Assembly (NCBI GenBank): GCA_037039685.1
Contig: JAWNGF010000004.1
Coordinates: 4,402,001 to 4,466,000, forward strand
From: Ceratobasidium sp. AG-K
Taxonomy: Eukaryota > Basidiomycota > Agaricomycetes > Cantharellales > Ceratobasidiaceae
Direction: 5' to 3'
Length of the DNA: 64,000 nucleotides
Shown here: piece after piece, positions 57,727 through 64,000 of the stretch
Position numbering within the stretch: the first letter of the stretch is position 1
Layout: every line of letters starts with the position of its first letter
Notes under the pieces: generated by a model
The model's input: only the letters and a program-made list of their open reading frames with translations
Databases searched by the model: none
Told to the model about the DNA's origin: nothing
Position numbers and translations under genes: made by a program

Positions 57727-58219
57727 TGTTGCAACCTGCTAATACCTATGGTTGACAACTGCTAATGGCCTTTGAGATGTGAGAACAATATGTGATAAGT
57801 CTTCTAAGACTCTATCACTAAGGTGGACAAACAATAGTCTTGTCAGTACAAGTCACTAGCTCCTCAGTCCAAGTGGCTGCACTACAGGCTAAGTAGCCAA
57901 GTGCCTCTCATCACACTGCAGGGAGAGTTGACAAGGCAAAGCAAGCTGGGGATGACCATGCTTGCAAGCCCATATATATACTCAGAGAACAAGTGAGTCA
58001 TAGTACATACATGAGTCACAAGTCTGAGTCAAAGTCCAAGTCATAAAGGGGGCTGCGCAGGCCAGCCAATAGAAGACAGCATGAGTCATATGACTCATGG
58101 GGACACAGCATCCATACACCTCACTAAACAAGGGAGAGGGCTCAACAAAGGGAAAGGGTGCTTAAGGCACTGGTACAAGCCATGAGTCTGCAAACAGAGA
58201 AAGAGGGAGGGACGGGTCA
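57727..58219 (+). repeat. Second copy of the TGTTGCAACC solo LTR, without nested insertion
   Basis: Matches 33227-34120 except for the nested LTR, plus a small extra segment at about 58004-58030. It has the intact site GAGTCATATGACTC where the other copy holds the 428-bp insert. It lacks the terminal CAACA, so its right end is deleted where copia RNase H sequence begins. Confidence 0.8.
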
Positions 58220-58933
58220 TGCCAATTACCTTTGTTGTTTACCTTCTAGCCCAATTCACTGCCAAATACAATCAAACTCATGTTGGTGTCCTAAAGTGCT
58301 GTTTCCATTACCTCAACAGCACGGCATCAAAAGGAATCACTTACCATGGACAAAGACCCTTTGAAGAAGTCGCCTACACCAACGCTTCTTTTGCTTCTGA
58401 ATATGAGTCATTCTCTGTCTCTGGATGCATTGTTATGCTGGGTGGTGGCCCGATCATGTGGTCTTCCAAGAAACAGAAGACAAGCTTGATTTCGACTATG
58501 GAAGCCGATTTCCATGCACTTGCCCATGCCACTCAAGAAGTTCTTTGGCTCTGGCACTTCCTAAACAGCCTTGGAATTGACATTTCCCATCCAACAACAA
58601 TTTTAATCAATAATCAGGCCACAATCGATTATGTTAACAGCCCCACTCATTGCTCTCGTGCCAAACACATTTCTACATGCTACAACTTTGTTTGAGACTA
58701 TTATTGACAAGGTTTCATTACCCTTGGCTATATTCCATCAAAAGACAACCTCACCGACGCATTTACAAAGCTGCTTCTGTACTCACAGCACTGGTACCTC
58801 GCTAACTCATATATGGGACTTAATCATGTATCCTCAAAGACGGCTTTAGGCGATCACTTCCCCTGTGAACAAGAGAATCAAGATCTCCACACCTGCTTTG
58901 AGCAAATGTGCATCGAATAAACGCTCTGGCTCG
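58220..58933 (+). pseudogene. Copia RNase H and C-terminal end
   Basis: Continues copia pol after the deleted RT core: ITFVVYLLAQFTAKYN, HYLNSTASKGI, MWSSKKQKTSLISTMEADFH and ILINNQATIDYVNSP. After FV a TGA stop replaces the usual Arg, then GYIPSKDNLTDAFTK, the conserved copia C-terminus. Confidence 0.83.
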
Positions 58934-58944
58934 TTGAGGGGGAG
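58934..58944 (+). other. Copia polypurine tract
   Basis: TTGAGGGGGAG directly before the 3' LTR, the plus-strand primer site. Confidence 0.75.
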
Positions 58945-59219
58945 TATTGAGAATCAAATCGAATCGAATGTACACGTACTACTTACTGAATATGTATGAT
59001 TGACTGGCTGTATGCTGACTGATTATTCTTGTGCTGACTGAGAGTACACGTATTCATGTTACTAATTGTTCTTTCACTCTTGTTCTATGTTCTACATCCA
59101 CATGTATATAAAGTTGATTGCGTATTTGCTATATACATCATCCTTGTATTCCTACTTCCACTGCGTGGCCTAGCTAAGAAGTTCATTGAGTGCGAGACGT
59201 TCTCGGTAATATCTCAATA
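58945..59219 (+). repeat. Copia 3' LTR
   Basis: 275 bp, TATTGAGA to TCTCAATA. Most differences from the 5' LTR are C-to-T or G-to-A changes at CpG sites of the 5' copy. Confidence 0.9.
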
Positions 59220-59224
59220 AATGG

Positions 59225-59950
59225 CAGTCAAGGTGGCAAGGGCAGAGGCGGGAAAGGCGGCAGCGAGAACAGCGGTAAAGACAAGGATTGAGAGGTGCCT
59301 GAACCTGCCAAACAGCGTCAAGTCAAAATTGGTATGTTTATGGAATCCGGAGCACAATCCTGCAACTACATCATTATTATCAGTTACTCTCCCGGAAGAT
59401 AAAGAGCCGTTCTGGGATTGAGAAATTCTTTCACCTGGCGATGTCATCAAGATTATCTATCCCTCCGCCTCGCCTTTGGGAGTCAACAGATCGCTCATTG
59501 GCCAAGTTGGCGAATCCAGCATAGAAGATTGACTCGTTGAAGCAGCGGTTTGTGCGTGGGTCTCCCACATGTACGTAATGGGGCTATTGTAGTCTGACCT
59601 GAACGTAGGCTAACCCACTTTGAAGCGTGGCCAATCATAACCAGCTGAACTCAAGGATCCGAGAAGCTCCAGTCATAAACCCATCTCATCTAAACAACAA
59701 GGTGATTAGGGAGATAACTTGACTATGGAATAGCGCTTATATATGTGGAAACAGGAACTCACTTTTTTCTCAAAGTCAATGATCTCCGCATGGAAAGTCA
59801 TGGGGGAAACAGAGGCTGGACGTGTTATCGAGCGCCAGGACCTCAAAGCATTGGGAAAGGATATGCTTCAAAGCCTTGTCTATAAATCCAAGCTCCATGC
59901 CAGAAATAATGTATGGAATTTTGTTCTCAATGCTAGATCTGACTTCAAAG
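59225..59950 (+). pseudogene. Helicase paralog, continuation after the copia insertion
   Basis: Continues the Gly/Lys tract (SQGGKGRGGKGGSENSG), then QRQVKI and, after a GGTATG-to-TCAG intron (about 59334-59388), LPEDKEPFWD-stop-EILSPGDV, against LPEDEEENWDRPIQSPGQV in the intact gene. Then LVEAAVCAWVSHM matches VAEAAMRAWISYK, and at 59755-59910 ELTFFSKSMISAWKVMGE and NNVW match exon 4. In-frame stops include TGA near 59299 and 59421, both in positions that CGA would fill. Homology fades at about 59950 and the helicase motifs are absent. Confidence 0.82.
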
Positions 59951-60315
59951 CTGAATCTGAAACTTACAGTTCCCCACACAACGTGTCAAATAGCGCATAT
60001 ATTTGCAACAATTCAGCCACCGACCAGGCCCTAGGGCACCTAGAGCGGAGTGTGTATGCACAGTTGGAAGCGGGATATCTGAGCTATCGGACGCATGAGT
60101 TTTGACACGAAACGAGTCGGAAACGGCGGAGTTACAGGCAAAACAACAACAAGGGGTCATTTAAATGGTTTTGTAGCGTGTTTCACCCAAAAACATGTTT
60201 TTGTCACCTCTCTTGATCACAGAATTTTGGTAGCCTGTAAAGGTTCTACATATATAAGAGAGTGTTTTGTGCTCCTTATTGTAGCATATACACATACTCC
60301 CCAGCTAATCTCGCT
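59951..60315. other. Spacer with probable 5' end of a DNA transposon
   Basis: No gene. It holds the breakpoint between the helicase paralog and the transposase gene. A TATATAAG box lies at about 60249, 65 bp before the transposase ATG. I could not identify a terminal inverted repeat. Confidence 0.35.
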
Positions 60316-60674
60316 ATGCCAAAGGCAATTTCTCAGTCCAAACTTGCTACTGTTCTTGCCGGGCACGATAAAGGCAATAATTATGCCAAGATCGGCCGCG
60401 ACGCCGGTGTTTCTCATGGAACCATCTCCAACATACGTGCCGAACATTGCCCTGACCTCAAAACATTGGTTGGCGGGTGTCCACGCAAACTTTCTGCTGT
60501 TGCAGTGCGCCACGCAGTACGCTTAATCACCCACCATAATTGTGTTTCGGCTGTCCAAGCGACACACACTGTCAATAATATTAGCGGGGTTCCTGTACAC
60601 CCCGAAACTGTGCGCCGTGCGCTCAAAGCCGCTGGTTTAAGAGCCTTGAAGAAGGTCAAGAAGCCAAAGCTTAG
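60316..60674 (+). pseudogene. Tc1/mariner-type transposase, N-terminal part, cut by gypsy LTR
   Basis: ATG at 60316 opens MPKAISQSKLATVLAGHDKG with two helix-turn-helix units typical of Tc1 transposases: AKIGRDAGVSHGTISNIR and HPETVRRALKAAGL, ending KKVKKPKL. The frame is cut at 60675 by the LTR of gypsy copy D. The DDE catalytic domain would lie beyond the window, after that element. Confidence 0.72.
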
Positions 60675-61131
60675 TGTCGTGAGCTAGCTCACTCCATCGG
60701 ACTCGCCTGTTGTCTTGCCCGCCTGCTCCTGTCTCTTGTGTTGTGTTTCTGTTTCCGTTTGTCGCGTTGCCACCTTCTTGTGGTTATTCTGTTACATTGT
60801 GTAATGCGGCTGTGCTTTGTACGAGTCATGTCTGTTCATACAGCATGACTCACTTGGACACTCCTGACTGGCTGTTCTGTGTGACTTGTGTGGCTGCGCC
60901 TTGTATGACTCGGCCACGTTCTGAATATATATAGAGGACCAACAAGCCTGGAAACCCCAGCTTGTTTTGTCTCGTCAAAACATTCCCTCTGAGTGACACT
61001 TAGAACCACCCCTACCCTCAAGAGCCTACAGACGCTTAAGTGCGTTGCGGTTCAAGAGGTCACTTAGGTCTTAGTGCCGTCCACTCTCCATCGCGGCTTG
61101 TCTCATAGCCACTTAGAAGAAGCTTACGACA
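60675..61131 (+). repeat. Gypsy copy D 5' LTR
   Basis: 457 bp, TGTCGTGAGC to GCTTACGACA. TATA box TATATATA at 60925-60932 and predicted transcript start about 27 bp downstream at AGCTTGTTTTGT (60959-60970). Confidence 0.9.
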
Positions 61132-61133
61132 TT

Positions 61134-61145
61134 ACAAAACAAGCT
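61134..61145 (+). other. Gypsy self-priming site
   Basis: ACAAAACAAGCT is the exact 12-base complement of AGCTTGTTTTGT at 60959-60970 in the LTR, and starts two bases after the LTR. This is the layout of Tf1/sushi-type self-priming, where the 5' end of the mRNA folds back as primer. No tRNA match was recognised. Confidence 0.72.
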
Positions 61146-61161
61146 TAACAAACATACAAGC

Positions 61162-63162
61162 ATGTCTATTCAAGAAGACGGAGGGTCACGTCCCTCATCC
61201 ACTAGATCAACAAGAAGAGGACCCAGTCGGGCAGCAAGGCCCACAGGATCATTAAACGAGCAAGACATCGCACAAACTCAAGCGGGAGGTCCTGCCCAAT
61301 CACGCCCTCAGAGTCAATCTTCAATGCCAGGAGCTTTCAGCATCTCTGACAGGACAATAGTACAAGAAGAAGAACCCACCATCACAAATAGAGAACCAGG
61401 AGATCTCACAAATGACCCCACCCCAGCTGTGATCCGCATTTCAACTGGAAGTCCAGGACCATCACGTCCCTTGTGGCCACTAGGGACTAGGAGGCAGTTC
61501 TTTTCTCCCCAACCCAAAGCTCATGGGGGCGTGTCGCTTGTCCCCATTAGACCTCCTCCTACACCTCACATTCCCAATGTCCCTACAGTCCCTCAAATTG
61601 GAGGAACCATCACCAACGCAGGACCGATCCCAATGGCTTCCCAGCCAGTCACACCAGCAATTCCAGCACCACCCTATGTCCCACAGGGTTATTCCGGGCA
61701 GTCGGCCCCAGTACCACGGGGCGCAGATGATCTTGAAAGCTCAAGTTCAAGTTCCAGCGCTAGCGGCAGGACTGTAATCAGTAATTTAGACGACCTAGAC
61801 GACCTCCTAGAAGGAAGACACAACGCCACCCTTAGGGTTATAGACGGAATGAGGGTCACCATGGACCGAAGGCTTAGTGGGTTAGAACAAGCCACACAGG
61901 TTCTAGCAAACAACCAACAAATCTTCAACGACTCTATCAACACCCTACAAGGCACCCTAACAGACATTCTGAACTCGGCGAGAAATGGCGAACATAATTC
62001 CTTTTTGGTCGGACAAGACGTAACACGCCTTCGAAATGAGGTTGCCAACACTCAAGGACTTGTAAACAATGTACGCGAAGAACTCAACACCACCAGACAA
62101 GGGCAACTCGAGTGGAACGAGGCAGTAACTCAAGGACTGGAAAATTTACGACAAGAAGGAACCTCCTTCACTACCAAAATCACGGAACTTCAAGAAGCTA
62201 TCAACAATATGCGAGAAGAAATCGACGAAACTTCCCTACACGGGATTCCGTCCAGGCGATCAAATTCTCCACCACATCCAGACGCGGAATCTACCAGGAT
62301 AGACGAATTAGAATTAAGAATCCAACGGCTAACCAAGAACCCAAACATCGGTAACGGACCACGTCGTCCCAAAGTGACTCGTCCAGAAGCCTTTGACGGA
62401 AAAAAGGGAGAGGGTGCCGAAATGTTCATCACACAAATGGAAAGCTACTTTGTACGTCTAGGCGATCAATACACTTCCAGCAAAGAAAGGATCCGCGAAG
62501 CCCTAGCAAACTTCAAATCCAAGAACAAGGCCGCCACTCACTGGGCACAAGTACTCTTGCGATTGCTTAACCAAGGGGAGAACAACCAAAATCTCATCTC
62601 ATGGGAAAGCTTCAAGACACACTTCATGGAGCAGTTCAGCAACCCCAACAAGAAAGCTAAAGCCGAAATCGATATCCGGAAGTGCAAGCAAAACAATTCG
62701 GTAGCAAACTATGCTTCTGAGTTCCGTTACTTATTGGTCGACATCAACTGGGGACAAGAAGCTCTAATCAACCAATTCAAAGAAGGATTGAAGCCTGAAG
62801 TGAAAACCGAACTAGCTCGATTTGAATTGACCCTGATCAATGAAGATGGGACAGAACGAGAGCTTTCCCTTGACCGGTGGATCTCAATCGCAATCTCCAT
62901 TGACCAGAAATTGCAACAAATCAAGTCCTTGACAGGAAAGAAGACAGCCCAACCAACCACCAGCGGACAATCCTCTACAAAGCGGCTGCCTGACAAAGTA
63001 TACAAAGCAAGGATAGCAACCAACCGCTGCCTGAAGTGCGGACAAGAAGGACACCGCTCATTCAAATGCCCGTCCAAGGAATGGATAACAACGGAACCTA
63101 GTGTTAAAGGAAGGGAAGCAACAATCGTAGAAGACTCGGGAAAAGAAGGGGTCTCCCTCTAA
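61162..63162 (+). CDS. Gypsy copy D gag
   Basis: 666 residues, same length and layout as copy E2: disordered N-terminus, capsid domain (KGEGAEMFITQMESYF), CCHC knuckle CLKCGQEGHRSFKC and the end EGVSL. No internal stop. The ATG lies 16 bp after the primer site. Confidence 0.93.
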   Translation: MSIQEDGGSRPSSTRSTRRGPSRAARPTGSLNEQDIAQTQAGGPAQSRPQSQSSMPGAFSISDRTIVQEEEPTITNREPGDLTNDPTPAVIRISTGSPGPSRPLWPLGTRRQFFSPQPKAHGGVSLVPIRPPPTPHIPNVPTVPQIGGTITNAGPIPMASQPVTPAIPAPPYVPQGYSGQSAPVPRGADDLESSSSSSSASGRTVISNLDDLDDLLEGRHNATLRVIDGMRVTMDRRLSGLEQATQVLANNQQIFNDSINTLQGTLTDILNSARNGEHNSFLVGQDVTRLRNEVANTQGLVNNVREELNTTRQGQLEWNEAVTQGLENLRQEGTSFTTKITELQEAINNMREEIDETSLHGIPSRRSNSPPHPDAESTRIDELELRIQRLTKNPNIGNGPRRPKVTRPEAFDGKKGEGAEMFITQMESYFVRLGDQYTSSKERIREALANFKSKNKAATHWAQVLLRLLNQGENNQNLISWESFKTHFMEQFSNPNKKAKAEIDIRKCKQNNSVANYASEFRYLLVDINWGQEALINQFKEGLKPEVKTELARFELTLINEDGTERELSLDRWISIAISIDQKLQQIKSLTGKKTAQPTTSGQSSTKRLPDKVYKARIATNRCLKCGQEGHRSFKCPSKEWITTEPSVKGREATIVEDSGKEGVSL

Positions 63163-63179
63163 CTGTGTGTGGAGAGACC
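63138..63179 (+). promoter_or_regulatory. Programmed -1 frameshift signal (copy D)
   Basis: GGGAAAA at 63138-63144 in phase with gag (TCG GGA AAA), a 5-base spacer, then GGTCTC (63150-63155) pairing with GAGACC (63174-63179); adjacent CC/GG add two pairs across a bulged A. The gag stop 63160-63162 lies in the loop. After slipping, the frame reads RRGLPLTVCGETKKP into pol. Confidence 0.72.
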
Positions 63180-64000
63180 AAGAAACCGGCAACGGAAACA
63201 ATGTACTTTAGAGCGACAAATGAATCTACCATTGTTTACACGAACGTTACCGGAATCACAGAACCTATCCCAACCCTCATCGATTCTGGAGCATCAAAGA
63301 ACTTCCTGGACATTTTGTGGGCTCGGTCCAACAACATTCCACTCATAGAACTCTCCACTCCTAGAAGAGTAATTGGTATCCAGGGGAAAGAACTCTTTCA
63401 CCAAATACGTTTCAAAGCAAAGCTGGAACTAGAAATAGAAGGAAGATCCTTCAAACAAATCTTCTTCGCTATGCCCACTGGAGAAACTAAACTTATCCTA
63501 GGATTAGAATGGTTAGAAGAATCGAACCCTGTCATTGATTGGAAGACAAAGCACATATCATGGCGGGCAGAAGCCATTCAAGCAAGGACGGCCTCAATAG
63601 ACGACCTGCCCGAAGAATTCAAGGAATTTGCCGACGTCTTTAGCGAAGAAAAATTCAAGAGAATCCCAGATCACCGCCCATACGACTGTGCCATCGACTT
63701 CAAGGAAGGAGCTGAACTTCCGAAGCCAGCCAGACCTATCCCACTCTCTCCAGCAGAGTCAATCGCACTGAGAGAATACTTGGATGAAGAAATCGCAGCG
63801 GGGAAAATTTGACCAAGCAAATCACCCATTGCATCACCTTGCTTCTTTGTCAAAAAACCGATCGATCCCAAGAATCCAGGGGCAGTTTGGCAACTACGAC
63901 TTGTTCAAGATCTTAGAGGAGTAAACGCCATCACGAAGGATGACAGATTCCCAATGCCCCTAATGGAAGACCTCTTGGATAAGATCAAGGACGCAAAAAT
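63144..64000 (+). pseudogene. Gypsy copy D pol, 5' part with one stop
   Basis: Protease LIDSGASKNF intact. The frame is open from 63144 except TGA at 63810-63812 (GKI-stop-PSKSP), where E2 has Arg. After it the RT start continues open to the window end ([19 protein letters not shown]). If the rest beyond the window is clean, a single base change inactivates it. Confidence 0.8.

Larger units (their letters stand above)
29150..59219 (+). mobile_element. Ty1/copia retrotransposon carrying a nest of other elements
   Basis: Outer element bounded by LTRs of 280 bp (29150-29429) and 275 bp (58945-59219) that begin TATTGAGA and end TCTCAATA. Flanks AAAGG (29145-29149) and AATGG (59220-59224) form a 5-bp target duplication with one mismatch. 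Removing the element and one duplicate restores the helicase-paralog frame. Internal order is primer site, gag with zinc knuckle, protease, integrase, start of RT, then (after the nest) the RNase H end and polypurine tract. Most of RT, including its catalytic motif, is missing, so the element is dead. About 24 kb of the span is later insertions. Confidence 0.88.
60675..64000 (+). mobile_element. Gypsy family copy D (+), 5' half, runs off the window
   Basis: Fourth copy of the family: LTR, self-priming site, intact gag, frameshift site and the first part of pol. It is inserted into the Tc1-type transposase gene (left flank CTTAG). The only break seen is the TGA at 63810-63812. Confidence 0.9.

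Noticed and set aside
1..64000. tRNA or rRNA genes
   Set aside because: No stretch with convincing A- and B-box or rRNA core sequence was seen by eye; a covariance-model scan would be needed to exclude them.

Overview
The window looks like nuclear DNA of an agaricomycete (basidiomycete) fungus. Genes are split by many 41-64 nt GT-AG introns. It carries a Hac1/ATF6-type bZIP factor, a Bud4/anillin-like cytokinesis protein, a fungal TPR-CHAT protein and degenerate WD40 repeats. About half of it is Ty3/gypsy and Ty1/copia elements. A Rhizoctonia-like Cantharellales species fits best from memory, but the sequence alone does not prove this.

Layout. 1-902: 3' part of a wax-synthase/MBOAT gene. 903-6751: gene-poor, with a decayed WD40-repeat gene at 3330-4490. 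6752-8452 (-): three-exon bZIP gene with a long upstream region. 12110-12690: decayed 3' fragment of a helicase gene. 13446-17517 (+): full SF1 (Upf1/SMUBP2-like) helicase with RGG boxes, 11 exons. 17627-about 21290 (-): Bud4/anillin-like PH gene, convergent with the helicase and carrying two in-frame stops. 21298-22975: rearranged second copy of the bZIP 5' end and promoter, abutting the broken 5' end of the Bud4 gene. 23133-26026 (-): TPR-CHAT gene with 135-bp near-identical repeats. 26030-28469: no gene seen.

28470-59950 is a helicase paralog cut in two by a nest of about 30 kb. The outer element is a copia retrotransposon (29150-59219) with 275-280 bp LTRs, a half-tRNA(iMet)-type primer site and a near-perfect 5-bp target duplication. 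It contains a solo LTR (33227-34125) that itself contains another solo LTR (33559-33986). It also contains a decayed gypsy copy on + (34435-40349), a decayed gypsy copy on - (40350-47554), a fragment of a second chromovirus (47555-49530) and an apparently intact gypsy copy on - (49531-56757). A fourth copy of this gypsy family starts at 60675, inside a Tc1/mariner-type transposase gene, and runs off the window.

The gypsy family has a coherent architecture: 455-457 bp LTRs, a primer site complementary to the predicted start of its own mRNA (self-priming), a gag ending in a GGGAAAA slippery site plus stem-loop, pol in the -1 frame with a chromodomain, and an extra Trp-rich third ORF overlapping the end of pol. 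This third ORF and the self-priming/frameshift pair are the most interesting possibly undescribed features. Old copies are broken largely by CGA-to-TGA changes, as expected from CpG methylation.
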